Source of the DNA: Euleptes europaea
Lineage: Eukaryota > Chordata > Lepidosauria > Squamata > Sphaerodactylidae
Assembly: GCF_029931775.1 (NCBI RefSeq)
Contig: NC_079321.1
Location: forward strand, 14,838,501 to 14,902,500
Direction of reading: 5' to 3'
Length of the DNA: 64,000 nt
Part shown: positions 47,014 through 58,998 of the stretch, piece by piece
How the letters are laid out: each line of letters begins with the position of its first letter
Position numbering within the stretch: the stretch's first letter is position 1
Translations under genes and position numbers: made by a program
Notes under the pieces: generated by a model
Databases searched by the model: none
Seen by the model: the letters and a program-made list of their open reading frames with translations, nothing else
Told to the model about the DNA's origin: nothing

Positions 47014-47330
47014 TTGTCCTGTCTGTGAGAAATTTTGCGATGAGGATCTCCTCTGTGAGAGCTTCAGTCTGGTTAAATTTCAAAGAAATGACAATGGCAT
47101 GGACCAGTGAAACCAATAGGGGTGTGGGGGGATATGATTAAATGGGTGTGTGAGAGAAGTGGGAATGCACATGAGTTGTGGAAGAGAGGTGTGGCGTGCG
47201 AGAAAGAAAGGGTGTGCTTGCTGTGAGAGCACTGTGTGCCTGTGACACAATGAGGGGGTGCAGCTGTGTGCGTTATGAGACATGCCACACCTTTCCATAT
47301 ACAAGGAGAGCTGCACATAAATTTTAACAG

Positions 47331-47540
47331 TAGAGTTGCCATGTCCCTCTTCTCAACCGGCGGGAGATTTTGGAAGCAGAGCCTAAAGAGGGCGGGGTTT
47401 GGGGAGGGCAGGGACTTCAATGTCATAGAGTTCAATTGCCAAAGTGGCCATTTTTCTCCAGGTGATCTGATCTCTATCGGCTGGAGATCAGTTGAATTAG
47501 CAGGAGATCTCCTGCTACTACTTGGCAGTTGGCAACCCTA
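47331..47540 (-). mobile_element. hAT-like MITE, variant A, with perfect TSD
   Basis: 210 bp. TTTAACAG at 47323-47330 and 47541-47548. Confidence 0.92.
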
Positions 47541-47639
47541 TTTAACAGCCATGGATGGGTTGGCCCGACTGTATAGCCAAACCAGGCAGTCACCTAGAGC
47601 ACAAACTTTAAAGGGTGCCAAATTAGATGAAAGTGAAAG

Positions 47640-47935
47640 TCCTTTCTCCCCAGCAGTTGGAAAGAGCAACAATCCAGTAGCACACCTAATTCAATCACGC
47701 CTGCTAATGTCATTTACTTGCTTTTGACATTTACATTGCCATTGTGTGACTAATTCACTTCCTCTCTCTACATAAGGACAGATGGAGTCACATTCTAGCT
47801 GTATCTGAAGAAGTGAGCTGCGGCTCATGAAAGCTCATACCCTGCCAGAAATGTTGTTAGTCTTTAAGGTGCTGCTGGACTCTTGCTCTTTTCTACTGCT
47901 ATTGACAGACTAACATAGCTACCCATCATGGTATT
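47640..47935 (-). mobile_element. SINE-like repeat (GTAGCTATGTTAGTCTG head)
   Basis: In complement: GGGTAGCTATGTTAGTCTG, GAGTCCAGCAGCACCTTAAAG, CATGAGCCGCAGCTCACTTC. A full-length relative of the 24.15-kb hairpin copy. Confidence 0.65.
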
Positions 47936-47962
47936 TTCTCTGTAACATACATATCTATATCT

Positions 47963-48071
47963 ATGTGTGTGTTACATGCCATCAAGTTGCTTCTGACTCA
48001 TGATGACCCTATGAATCAATGTCCTCCAAAACTTCCTATGTTAACGGCTTTGCTCAGGTCTTGCAAACTGA
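47963..48071 (-). mobile_element. RTE/BovB-like LINE 3' fragment
   Basis: TGTGTGTTACATGCCATCAAG...TTTGCTCAGGTCTTGCAAACTG, the extreme 3' end only. A TCTG/TCTA microsatellite follows at 48088-48118. Confidence 0.7.
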
Positions 48072-48119
48072 TTTATATCTATATCCAAATCTGTCTGTCT
48101 GTCTGTCTATCTATCTAAT

Positions 48120-49172
48120 CTCTTCAAACCAAAGTAAAACACTGTGTCATTGCCATGTTAGAAGCAGAGTTTTTTCACATTGAGGATCATGGCTGTGTAT
48201 GCAAATACAGTTAAAATTTTATCATCACAATATATCTTTGTTGTAGACTTCTCACATTTCTCTGTTTTGAAGGAGTGGGGCTCCAAATTCATAGTTCAGC
48301 TAGAGCACTGAAAACCCTTGGGTCAATCCAGTTAACAGAGGTCTAAATATACCTGGGTTGTTGTCCTAGAAGACAAGGGTGTGTGTATGTCCAAAGGCTT
48401 TAAGAGTATTTTTTCAGATAAAGCTGAACACCCAGCAAGCATTAGACAGATCACGACAGAGTTTCTAAATAAGTCTGTAAGTAGCATGTTAAAACAGCAC
48501 CGCTTTGCCACCAATAACAAAGTCAAAGCAGGGTGGGATCAGGGGCATACTAGGGAGCCTTTCCAGAAAAGGGGGATCTGAGATCATGAAGCCCAATGTA
48601 AAATCTGTGGCCCTAAATATCTCTAAAAGATGTATTGGGGCAGGTTTCTCAAGCTACTCTGAATATCTTCTACCCAGGTACCCTGGTTGCTGGACCACAC
48701 CCATCCATCCCTATGCCTTATATTAATTTCTCTTGACTCGGGGCAACAAGGTATGAGTACCATTTTGCATTACTTATGTATTTGTGTTATTTAAAGTTTG
48801 TCTTGCAAAAACCATCCTACAAAAAAAAAACCCATGAAATTTCAATGATTCAGAACTGCTGTGTTTATTAATAGCATCTGTTTAACATTTATTAAAACTG
48901 TATGAAAGCCTGGATTTAGATGTGAGGAGAGCAAATATTCTAGTTTGGGGGGAAAGAACCTGAAATCTCCTCTTCCATTTACATACCCATAGAATCACAG
49001 GAGAAACTGATGGCCTAGTCAGAAGAGTTGATTGAAAAGGCCATACCCTCCCACCACAAGGTGCCATTGTATACAAGAAAATCAATGAAAGGTTTAATAA
49101 TAATAAGTATCTTCGTATAGTAATTTGTCGGTCGAAATAGTTTTATAGATAAAAATAAACTACACAAATAGG
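48120..49172. other. Unassigned sequence
   Basis: No gene or repeat recognised. Confidence 0.4.
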
Positions 49173-49402
49173 TAAGGTTGCCAACCTCCAGGCTAGGGTT
49201 GCCAACCTCCAGGTGGTGGCTGGAGATCTCCTGCTATTATAACTGATGTCCAGCTGATAGGGATCAGTTCACCTGAAGAAAATGGCCGCTTTGGCAATTG
49301 GACTCTATGGCATTGAAGTCCCTCCCCTCCCCAAAGCCCGCCTTCCTCAGGCTCCATCCCAAAAACCTCCCACCGGTGGCAAAGAGGGACCTGGCAACCC
49401 TA
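49173..49402 (+). mobile_element. hAT-like MITE with duplicated tip
   Basis: The first 21 bp occur twice in a row (AGGTTGCCAACCTCCAGGCT then AGGGTTGCCAACCTCCAGG). The rest is a normal variant-A copy ending GGCAACCCTA. Confidence 0.82.
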
Positions 49403-50376
49403 TCCATTTTCCACCCATATGACTATTAGCAAGAGCAGGGAAGACAATGTTCTCAAGTCTGTCTATAAGCCACCTTGGGGGATTTTCTGGTGAAAAGTGT
49501 GACGTGTCGATATTATACATTTAAAAAAAACCCTTAGTACATCCATTTGTGCTTCCTCTTGCAGGCCATGTTCTCTGTTCTGAGACATCAGACATTTAAA
49601 ATATGGAGTCTTTTTCTCACGTATAAACTCCTTAAAAGCATTATGTGAGGGGGAGAAGCCATGCCGGAAAACCAAAATTAAATACCATCTACAACAATGG
49701 GGAAATTTAATTCAATGCACAAAGTAAACAGAGTATTGACACAAAGCCAAAGAAAAGATTCCTCACACCCTGCCATATCTCCCGAGAATCTGGCTTTTAC
49801 ATGGCTTGTGCCTGCTTTCAGGCAAGACATATCAATGATTTCCTTTCTGAAAATCAAAGTTCATTTTCTATAAGCCAGCTGAACTGTTCCAGCTTCTCCC
49901 AGGCAAGCCTTTTGTGCTCTAAAAGAAGCCACGAGACTTTCGCAAATGCTCTGAGGAGGGGGCTAAGCAGATCTGATTGCTCTGGGATCTCGTGTCCACG
50001 ATGGAGCACAATTAATTGGATTCAGTATGAATCCCAAAGAAATAAATTATTCTCACATTTTCCCCTCCAGTGTAGGAAATAAGATATGATGAAATGTTAC
50101 TGGCTCCCCTGTGCCGGGAACATTAAAGAAAACCCCTAGGCTTGCTCCAGAAATTAAGTAGTCAAGATGACACCGGGGCCTAACATATTGGCGGGTGAAA
50201 GAAGATTCTGGGAGGCCGCTGCTGTGCGATCGGAAGGGAGGCATTCATGTGCTCTATTTTGGCATGAGCAGCTTTCCGTGTGAGGTAAAAAAGCAGAGTG
50301 ACACAACTTATGGGGCAATAGAATCAGAAAAAACACCCAAAAAAGGGGGGGAACCTGATGGAACTCAGCCAAAATG
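49403..50376. other. Unassigned sequence
   Basis: No feature recognised. Confidence 0.4.
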
Positions 50377-50878
50377 CTGATTATAAACCAAAGAGGTTGA
50401 GCTGAAAAATGCTAAAATTACAAATATATAAATTTTAATAAGGTGCACATATAGATTAAAAGCATAAAACTCCTAGTACAGACAAAAACTTACACATTCA
50501 ATAAATACAAACATGAACAACTGCGATGTACATTCTTTCATTGACCAATATGAGATCCAAAAAGGACCAGACGCGTCCTCAGCGATCAGTATAAAATTCT
50601 AGCTCATCACACATCCTAATAATATAATCCTATCATAATGGGCAGTAAGAAATATCTAAAAGCCCGTCTAGTACAGTGAAGCTCCTTGTAAATTTCTTTA
50701 CTTCTTATATGTTAAAACCTGGCTTCACTGTCTCACCTTCTGTTGTATGCCGGGCTCTTAAGGATGTGGATACATCAAGCAGTGTATTAGGTCAAAAAAT
50801 CTATACGTGCACCTTATTAAAATGTATATATTTGTAATTTTAGCATTTTTCAGCTCAACCTCTTTGGTTTGCAATCAG
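50377..50878. mobile_element. TIR element, about 500 bp
   Basis: About 70-bp inverted ends: CTGATTATAAACCAAAGAGG...AATAAGGTGCAC at left, GTGCACCTTATTAAAATG...CCTCTTTGGTTTGCAATCAG at right, with very few mismatches. No coding region. Target duplication not clear, so superfamily is open. Confidence 0.8.
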
Positions 50879-51499
50879 AATCAGAGCAGTGGGGGATGCT
50901 CTAATACTCGTGGGGGGGACTCTATGGGAACATAACAGAACAAGCAATGAGGAAGCCAGACTCACTCACAGAAAATTCAGTTCCTGGCCTTATGGCAATA
51001 CAGAAGTGGCTCATATACCCAACGAATACAGCTGAACTCTCATATTATGGCTCATCATGGAATTATGTGAGGGACCGTGGTTTCTCTCTGAAAATTGCTA
51101 ATGGAATTTTGATGAAATAATGTAAAGGGACATTAATGTTCACTGAAGTGGTATGAAGGAGGATTACTCTTTGTAAGTGGCTTCAGTATGATCCCATCTC
51201 TCTCAAATTCTCTAGTACCTCGGGGACTTTGTCCTTTATACTGCCTCCAGTGAAGAGCTATTGCCTTTTTCCATTCAGGATTGTTTCACCAAGTCATGCT
51301 TTATTTTCCCATTTGTTGTGGAGCTGAGTCTTATTTAAGGGCAGACTGAATGTGAGAATTTGCTGCTAATGAATAAAAGTACACCAGTGTGGTGCACAGC
51401 TAGGTCTAGGTGCATAATCTCCTGCAGAGATTAACAATCATGGTACCCATCACTTGCCTCTTGGCATCAATTTACTTCTTTAACATGGCATCTACTACC

Positions 51500-51549
51500 G
51501 GAGGAGGAGGAGGAGGAGGAGGAGGAGGAGGAGGAGGAGGAGGAGGAGA
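51500..51549 (+). repeat. (GGA)n microsatellite
   Basis: About 16 uninterrupted GGA units at the tail of a SINE. Confidence 0.95.
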
Positions 51550-51850
51550 AAGAGAAGAAGAAGAGGAGGAGTTGATTTTTATATGCCGACTTTCTCTGCC
51601 ACTTAAGGCAGAATCAAACCGGCTTATAATCACCTTCCCTTCCCCTCCCCACAACAGACACCCTGTGAGGTAGGTGGGGCTGAGAGAGCATGACTTGCCC
51701 AAGGTGACCCAGCTGGCTTCGTGTGTAGGAGTGGGGAAATAAATCCAGTTCACCAGATTAGCCTCCGCCGCTCATGTGGAGGAGTGGGGAATCAAACCCA
51801 GTTCTCCAGCTCAAACTCCACCGCTCTTAACCACTACACCACGCTGGCTC
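51550..51850 (-). mobile_element. tRNA-derived SINE (GTGGTGTAGTGG family)
   Basis: In complement: AGCCAGCGTGGTGTAGTGG head, A and B boxes, the duplicated GTGAACTGG segment, and the tail GGCATATAAAAATCAACTCC followed by the expanded TCC tract. Confidence 0.88.
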
Positions 51851-52107
51851 TTCAGCATGGAAGAATCAAACCAGCTTACAGTCACCTTCCCTTTCCCTCC
51901 CCACAACAGACACCCTGTGAGGTAGGAGAGTCTGAGAGAGCTCTAAGAGAGCTGTGACTAGCCCAAGGTCATCCAGCTGGCTTCATGTGTAGGAGTGGGG
52001 AAACCAACCCGGTTCACCATATTAGCATCCACCGCTCATGTGGAGAAGTGGGGAATCAAACCCGGTTCTCCATCCTCCGCTCTTAAGCACTACACCACAC
52101 TGGCTCT
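51851..52107 (-). mobile_element. tRNA-derived SINE, tandem neighbour
   Basis: Second copy head-to-tail with the previous one, head GAGCCAGTGTGGTGTAGTGC in complement. Its tail is truncated. Confidence 0.85.
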
Positions 52108-52296
52108 CTACACTACACTTCCCAATATTTTGTGACTGACCTCAGCCCCGTGGCAGCCATTTTATAGTGGTTCTTGACTCTGTGGGCATTCTCTGCATGG
52201 GTAACAATAGCCATATTTCACATGGAGAGTTCAGCATGAGTTGATCTACAAAATAAAATCTTCTGAATCTCTGAGCTAGACAGCTAATGTCGTGTA

Positions 52297-52733
52297 TAGG
52301 GTTGCCAACCTCCAGGTGGTAGCTGGAGATCTCCCGCTATTACAACTGATCTCCAGACACCAGAGATCAGTTCACCTGGAAAAAAATCGCCACTTGGGAA
52401 GGTGGACTTTATGTAGGGTTTCCAGGTCCCTCTTCACCACCGGTGGGAGGTTTTGGTGGCAGAGCCTGAGGAGGGCAGGGTTTGGGGAGAGAAGGGACTT
52501 TAATGCCATAGAGTCCAATTGCCAAAGCGGCCATTTTCTCCAGTGGAACTGATCTCTATCGGCTGGAGATCAGTTGTAATTGCAAAAGATCTCCCGCTAG
52601 TACCTGGAGGTTGGCAACCCTATCTCTATGGGATTATAACCCATTGAGGTCCCTCCCCTCTCCAAACCGCACCTTCCTCAGGCTCCACCCCCAAAATCTC
52701 CAGGTATTTCTCAGCCTGGAGCTGGCAACCCTA
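52297..52733 (+). mobile_element. hAT-like MITE containing a second copy
   Basis: Outer copy at 52297-52413 and 52623-52733, starting TAGGGTTGCCAACC and ending GAGCTGGCAACCCTA. Confidence 0.85.
52414..52622 (-). mobile_element. hAT-like MITE, variant A, inserted in a relative
   Basis: Complete reverse copy. The flanks ACTTTATG and TCTCTATG (6 of 8) are the family's ACTCTATG site. Confidence 0.85.
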
Positions 52734-53086
52734 ATTCATGCCCTTTCCCAATTGATTAGAATGTCTTATGATATGCAAATTGCCCCAGCTCCCTCCAGTC
52801 TGAGGAGTGAAGATGCATTACTAGAGATTTATCTCCTAACAATTCTGAGTCATCAACATAATAAAATATTGTTTGATCATAGAACTAGAGGTGGGGGTGG
52901 TTATGGGGGGAAAAACCCTGAAAAATAAGTGTCCGTATTGACGAACTTACAGACTGTTCCGAATAACTGTAAAAGTATGTAGGATATGGCATGGGTGGGA
53001 CTGCACCTGAAAAGGGGGATGGGCAGAGCAAGTGAAGTGCTTTACCCGATTCAGAGGGAGTTTTGATCAAGTCCATCATCTGTATG

Positions 53087-53240
53087 GATGTGCCGTCAAG
53101 TCACAGCCAACGTATGGCGACCCCAGCAAAGGGCTTTCAAGGCAAGTGAGAAGCAGAGGTGGTACTCCCATCCAAGTACTGACCTTGCTTAGCATGCAAG
53201 ATCTGATGAGATCAGGCTATTCCATACCATTCTACATCCC
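53087..53240 (-). mobile_element. 5S-derived SINE, internally deleted
   Basis: GTCAAGTCACAGCCAACG...ACTCCCATCCAAGTACTGACC...CTTGCTTAGCATGCAAG. Confidence 0.72.
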
Positions 53241-53300
53241 AACCCCATCACAGACTTTGCTAAATTAGCATTTGATTCTAAGGCCAAAATCCAATGCAGA

Positions 53301-53509
53301 TAGGGTTGCCAGGTCCCTTTTTGAAACCGGCAGGAGGTTTTTTGGGTGGAACCTGAGGAGGGCGGGGTTTGGGGAGGGGAGGGACTTCAATGCCATAGAG
53401 TCCAATTGCCAAAGCAGCCATTTTCTCCAGGGGAACTGATCTCTATCGGCTGGAGATCAGTTGTAATAGCGGGAGATCTCCAGCTACTGCCTGGAGGTTG
53501 GCAACTCTA
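53301..53509 (-). mobile_element. hAT-like MITE, variant A, with perfect TSD
   Basis: 209 bp. AATGCAGA at 53293-53300 and 53510-53517. Confidence 0.93.
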
Positions 53510-54004
53510 AATGCAGAGTATCTTTGGGAACATATGAAGCCAATGTTTGGAGCATCCAGAAAGGATTGCCATCACTCAAGAGCACAGCCTTTAGACTGAT
53601 CTGAAACAATAAAGAAAAGGCAGCGGTTAAAAAGAAACCCCATTAATCTGAACAAAAGGAGTGAGTTCAAATACAAAGGGGACACTGCTAGTGTTTGTGT
53701 TTCTGAGAGACCAGTCACTGAAGTCCTGTCACTGCCAAGACAGAAGTCCTCAAAGTAATGAATGCCAAACACAGCCGCTTAAAATGCTGAATGAGCAAAG
53801 AAAGCTTTCTATACAAAAACTTCAAAAAAGGGGGAGGGGAGTTTTACAAGACGCAAGATAGCCATGTCTACTGAAAGCTTTAATGAAAACAAAACTGTTT
53901 CCTTTAGCCGCTGAACAGACTGCAGAGACAACCACCAAGTTAAGCATGGCTGCTTTCACACATGTTGGATAATTGCGCCCTCAGTGCACTTTAGCAATCA
54001 TTTA

Positions 54005-54043
54005 CAACTGGATTTTCCTGCATGAAACAGGAAAATCCAGTTG
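54005..54043. repeat. 16-bp perfect hairpin
   Basis: CAACTGGATTTTCCTG and CAGGAAAATCCAGTTG separated by CATGAAA. Confidence 0.9.
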
Positions 54044-54108
54044 CAGACAAGGTGGGTCTTTTGCATGTATTGCTGGTTGATTTCCCAGACTTGAATGAAG
54101 AAGACACA

Positions 54109-54405
54109 GGGCTTTCCCGCATTCTCGGTTTTCTTGCTTCTAAGTTCCTGTTTTTGTTGAGGCAGGGGGAGGTCAGTTCTGCATGTGTTTCGCTCCCTCT
54201 AAATGTCGATTCAACATAAAACAGCTTTAAATGCAGCATAAAGGCCTGGAGTTTATATCTGCAGGAAGATACCCTGCATTTAAAACTGTTTTATGGCAAA
54301 TCGACCACTAGAGGGAGCAAATTATGTGCAGAGCTGACCCCTCCCCCCTCCATGCTGTAGAAACAGGAACTTAGAAGCAAGGAAACTGAAAATGCAGAAA
54401 AGCCC
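54109..54405. repeat. Large imperfect foldback element
   Basis: Arms 54109-54236 and 54274-54405. Examples: CTTGCTTCTAAGTTCCTGTT against AACAGGAACTTAGAAGCAAG, and CATAAAACAG against CTGTTTTATG. Loop about 37 bp. Probably a foldback MITE. Confidence 0.7.
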
Positions 54406-54446
54406 ATAGCTACTCATAGGCCTGGATGTCACTCTGGCACAAGACC

Positions 54447-54517
54447 TAGAGTTGCCAACCTCCAGATGGGTCCTGGTGTCCTCCTGGAAATACAAGTGAT
54501 CTCCAGACTACAGCTGT
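54447..54517 (+). mobile_element. hAT-like MITE left fragment
   Basis: TAGAGTTGCCAACCTCCAG to CTCCAGACTACAG; right part lost. Confidence 0.6.
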
Positions 54518-54827
54518 GTCTTTCACACAGGGATGAGATTTTGTGGTTTCCCCGTTGCTGGTGTGGCTGCAGATAAAATGCAGCAGTAACAGGGCTTCTA
54601 AGTGGCAGGTTTCCCCACCATTTCACTGCCCCAATCACCCATAAGTGGCCATCCCCCCAAAGGCCACTAAGGCTTTTGCCGTTTAAAAAATTGGCTAGAG
54701 ACTTTATAAAAAAATGAAGCATGAGAATCCAGAGAACCTGCTATACCTATTGGTACAACAGTATATCAGTATAACAATATTGCAGTGCCAATTAAAAATA
54801 ACAATAAGCCCTGTGATGAGATGAGAC

Positions 54828-54851
54828 CGTGTGTGTGTGTGTGTGTGTGTG
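54828..54851 (+). repeat. (GT)n microsatellite
   Basis: About 12 GT units. Confidence 0.9.
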
Positions 54852-54919
54852 CAGAGATGCTGTGACAGTTGTGGTGATGGAAAGGGGGCCAGGCAGCTTT
54901 GTGGTTGGGAAGAAGAGGA

Positions 54920-55190
54920 GATGGAGAGCCAGTGTGGTGCAGTGGTTAAGAGCGGTGGTTGGGAGCAGTGGACTCTAATCTGTAGAACCAGGTTTGATTC
55001 CCCACTCCTCCACATGAAACCAGCTGGGTGACCTTGGGGCTAGTTACAGTTCTCTTAGAGTTCTCTCAGCTCCACCTACCTCACAGGGTGTCTGTTGTGG
55101 GGAGGGAAAGGGAAGGTGATTGTAAGCCGGTTTGATTCTTCCTTAAGTGGTATAAAAATTCAGCATATAAAAAACAACTGTTCTTCTTTT
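54920..55190 (+). mobile_element. tRNA-derived SINE (GTGGTGTAGTGG family)
   Basis: GAGCCAGTGTGGTGCAGTGG head, GGTTTGATTCCCC B box, tail AAAAACAACTGTTCTTCTTT. Confidence 0.86.
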
Positions 55191-55379
55191 CCTGGATAGA
55201 GAGCATCCTTTTCCAACTGAGAGGGAAAACATGGAAACCACTGAGTTACAGTGGTAAAGTATCTGGATACATTGTATCTCTATGGAGGCGCAGGGTGAAC
55301 TTTCCCACCGTTTAAAGCTCGTCTCCTCCATTGAGATACATTGCGAAGATCACACTAAAGAATCTGAACACAGCCACTT

Positions 55380-55700
55380 TGCCAATGCTTTTTAATGGAG
55401 GAGGATGGGGCGACCCCTTCCAGACCCCATAACCTTGGACCCCCTGACCCAATCTTTACCAAACTTGGGGGTTCTTGCAAGGAGAGTCCCTTCTAGCTAT
55501 CCTGAAAATTTGGGACCTCTACCTGCAAAAATGCCTCCCAGGAGACACGTAAAGCCCTATAGGCTTTATTAGACCCGAATTTTTCGGGAAACCCAGAAAA
55601 AAGCCAAATTCCCATATTTACCAGTATGGGAAATTCAACTTTCCAGGTTCCCCCCCCCCCAAAATTGGGACCAATAAACCCGAACCGGAATGAGCTCATT
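55380..55700. other. Possible dispersed repeat, unclassified
   Basis: GACCCCTTCCAGACCCC...CCAAACTTGGGGGTTCTTGC...AAATGCCTCCCAGGAG looks like a squamate interspersed repeat, but I cannot name it. Confidence 0.35.
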
Positions 55701-56572
55701 ATATTGGAATGACAGGGGTGAGGGGGCAATGATCAAGTTGGTCCAAGGGTGGAAACCTCTTCTTCAGCCCCATCTCCAAGTTCAAGTAGCTGTAACCAAG
55801 TCTCCTGCTAAAGCACACACTTTGCTTTTTAAGGGATAACCCCCAAGTTTACAAGATTCTGAAACAGCACAGCCTGCTAGTTTCTAACAAAAGGGAAGAA
55901 CCCAAATCATTTTGGAATACAGGGCATGAGAAAACCATACTCTTGCAAGGGTGTGGAAAATTAACCTCAAGAGTCTCTTCCATCTTTCAGGGGAAAAGGC
56001 TCTTAAGCAGACAGCACTGCCAAAGGAAGTGTGGCACGTCTGGTTAATTGTCAGATAAGTGCCCGGTTAAGGTGGGTTCTAGAAAGGAAGCGCAGTGGAC
56101 ATAAAGCACGAGAAACGGGGACTACAGCTCTTTCATCCATCAGACGCCCCATATGGAAATAAAAACGCTATCTAGCTGTCAGGTCTACCCTCTGCCTGTG
56201 GCAAACACACCCTCACAATTCATTTTTCAGATTTCGCCTCCTATCTCTTGATCGCTTCCTCTGGACGGAAGCGTTTGTGTCATAAACAGAACGGGATCCT
56301 GACAAGCAATGCTTCATGGGCCGACCTTGGTGAAAGAGTGCCTTTTCCAAAGGGGAAAGGTTCAGCATTCCAGAGGAAACACCTTACCGTGGCTGGCTTG
56401 GACTCAATTCTCCACACGGAAGCTTTTTTCTGAAGCATGAAATTGCCACATCCCTTCATGAGTGTTGCCTCTTGCAGTGGGGTTAAAATAATACCACTTG
56501 AGATTCCACCTGTATGAAATGGGACCGGGGTAGGGGGGACCTCCTAAGAGCATATTTTACACCCTGCACTAG
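55701..56572. other. Unassigned sequence
   Basis: No feature recognised. Confidence 0.4.
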
Positions 56573-56866
56573 AAGAAGAAGAGTTGGTTTTTATATGCCG
56601 ATTTCCTCTACTTTTAAGAAGTCTCAAAGCAGCTTACAATCATCTTCCTCTCCCCTCCCCACAACAGGCACCTTGTGAGGTGGGTGGGGCAGAGAGAGTT
56701 CAGAGAGAACTGTGACTGGCCCAAGGTCACCCAGCAGGCTGCATGTGTAGGAGTGGGAAACCAACCTGGTTCTCCAGAGTAGAGTCCGCTGCTCATGTGG
56801 AGGAGTGGGGAATCAAACCCGATTCTCTAGAATCCACTGCCTTAACCACTACACCACACTGGCTCT
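56573..56866 (-). mobile_element. tRNA-derived SINE (GTGGTGTAGTGG family)
   Basis: Complement head GAGCCAGTGTGGTGTAGTGG, tail ending TCTTCTTCTT. Confidence 0.88.
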
Positions 56867-58056
56867 CTGGTGTAGCAGCCAAGGTTTCTTGAGAACTGAG
56901 CAATGAAGTGGCCATTTGAACACAAGGGTTTGTTCTCATGCTAACTCTGCCCTGTTGTGCATTTGTTTATATATTTTTTCAAAATGGAAAGTTCTGTACT
57001 ACTACTAAGACACTGACAATATTTCACCCAGTGACTAAATGCCTTTGAGTCGAGACAGATCTGTTCCAATTATTGTTTTTCAAAATATTTCTTTAAATAG
57101 TAAAAGAAAAATCTATGCATGAGCACTTTCTTAGGCAAAAAGCTCAGCTCTTGTTGGGTTTCAGAAAGGTCTCACAAGCCTAGTTCTCTTCTGAAAACCT
57201 TGATTAGCTTCCATTAACCCACGCTCTCTTTTTCTCCACCCTCTTGAGAGTTGGGTCCTGACGAAAATGAAAACCCCTCCCCTTTCCTGTTCCTATGCCT
57301 ATCAGGAAGGCCTGGGGTCACATCTATACCCCTCCTGGCCTCATTATGTGTATACGGGTTTGATGCGGCTTCATGAAACTTCCAGTTTCTCCCCAGCTCT
57401 TTGTGCAGGGTGAGATTTCTTTCCCCTTTCCCCCTCCTCCCGCTTTGAAACCCTATGCTAATCTTAACAGGTTTCAGACTGGCTCCTAGGCGTCGCCTTC
57501 ATTTTCTTTCCGCATTTGGTTCTGCTCTACTGATGGCGCTGTTCTTGAACCAGGTTCAACATGTGCAGGAATGCAATAAAACGTTTCTTCTGGTTCCTTT
57601 CAATGTGCCCCCCCCCCGCTTTCATTCCGATGCTTGTTCAAGACTCTCACGCCAATTCCACTTAGAGGAGTGGACACGCTTCAAAGTGACATTTTTAATG
57701 GCTTACATTATATGTGAGATCCATATCTCCAAGTGCTTTTTTTATTTTCAATTAATCTCCCAAGAGGGGAACCAGAGTACTGAGGTACTGAATAAAACCT
57801 TGGGCTTTTATGGAGGACAATTTGTATGGGAACAGACTCCTCAACTCATGCAAAGACTTGGGACTGAGTGCATGAACATTTCAGTCTGTAGCCGCCACCA
57901 GTTTTTGCCAGGTTGGGCCAATGTTCATCTACACTGCCCACAGGCTGAGTAGTCATGATGTGACACCTGATGTCATGTGCTGAATTACTCAGGACAGCTT
58001 TTGGTGCTTCATGGCCTCTACTCAAAAACATTACCATTGGCTTCCTAAGCAAATCT
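56867..58056. other. Unassigned sequence with a 165-codon frame
   Basis: Open frame 57455-57952 (+), starting MLILTGFRLAPRRR. A pyrimidine-rich tract with TGCTAAT and AACAG lies just before it, like a splice acceptor. No domain recognised and no homologue recalled; probably chance. Confidence 0.3.
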
Positions 58057-58064
58057 AGTTGAGT

Positions 58065-58278
58065 TAGGGTTGCCAACCTCCAGGTGGTGGCTAAAGGTGT
58101 CCTGCTATTACAACTGATCTTCAGGCAACAGAGGTCAGTTCACCTGGAGAAAATGGCCGGAAGGTGGACTCCATGGCATTATACCCCATTGAAGTCCCTT
58201 CCCTCCCCAAACCCTGCCCTCTTCAGGTTCCACCCCCAAAATCTCCAGGTCTTTCCCAACCAGGAGCTGGCAACCCTA
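58065..58278 (+). mobile_element. hAT-like MITE copy
   Basis: TAGGGTTGCCAACC to GAGCTGGCAACCCTA; flanks AGTTGAGT and AGCTGAGA match 6 of 8. Confidence 0.82.
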
Positions 58279-58299
58279 AGCTGAGAACAAAGTGCATAT

Positions 58300-58505
58300 G
58301 TGTATTTGAAGCTGCCTTCTGTGTAGTCAGACCATTGGTCTATCAAAGACACTATTTGTCTGTTCGGATGGGCAGGGGTTCTCCAGGTTCTGAGCTCAAA
58401 GTCTTTCACATCATTGGCTATTGGATCCCTCTCCTGGAGATGCCGGAGATTGAACTGGGGACCTCCTTTGTGCAAAGAAAACGCTCCTCCACTGAGCCAT
58501 GACTC
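58300..58505 (-). mobile_element. tRNA-Ala-like SINE, diverged
   Basis: GAGGAGTCATGGCTCAGTGG head in complement, B box diverged to AGTTCAATCTCC. Confidence 0.72.
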
Positions 58506-58721
58506 CTCCATGCAGTGGTCAGCAGATGCAGAATTGCTTCATGGGCGAAAGACTTGTGAGGCTGATGAATATCTTTGGCATGGGCTCAGGTAGTTGTGTA
58601 GATAAGTTCTCAGGGCCATAAGAAAGCTGGAAGCTTTAACCTCCAGAGTGAACTATGTTGTGATCAACTTGATTACCAGTTTCTAACGGTTGATTCTAAC
58701 GGTTATTCTAACGGTTGATTC

Positions 58722-58998
58722 TAATGGTTGAAAATGACTAAACTGAGACTATCTTACTTTGGTCACATTATGAGATGGCAAGAGTCACTGGAAAAGACAA
58801 TCACGCTAGGAAAAGTTGAAGGCAGCAGGGAAAGAGGAAGACCCAGCAAGAGATGGATTGATTCTATAAAGGAAGCCACGGCCCTCAGTTTGCAAGAATT
58901 GAGCAAGGCTGTTAAAGATAGGATGTTTTGGAGGACATTGATTCATAGGGTTGCCATGAGTCAGAAGCAACTTGACAGCACTTAACACTCACATACAC
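58722..58998 (+). mobile_element. RTE/BovB-like LINE 3' end
   Basis: LSYFGHIMRWQESLEKTITL, then GRPSKRWIDSIKEATALSLQ to LIHRVAMSQKQLDS and stop. The frame is open over 58728-58985. Ends CACTTAACACTCACA. Confidence 0.8.

Noticed and set aside
50540-50620. Second hammerhead ribozyme in the 50.4-kb element
   Set aside because: CTGAGGA occurs on the minus strand (near 50576-50582), but no GAAA core segment or stem III follows.
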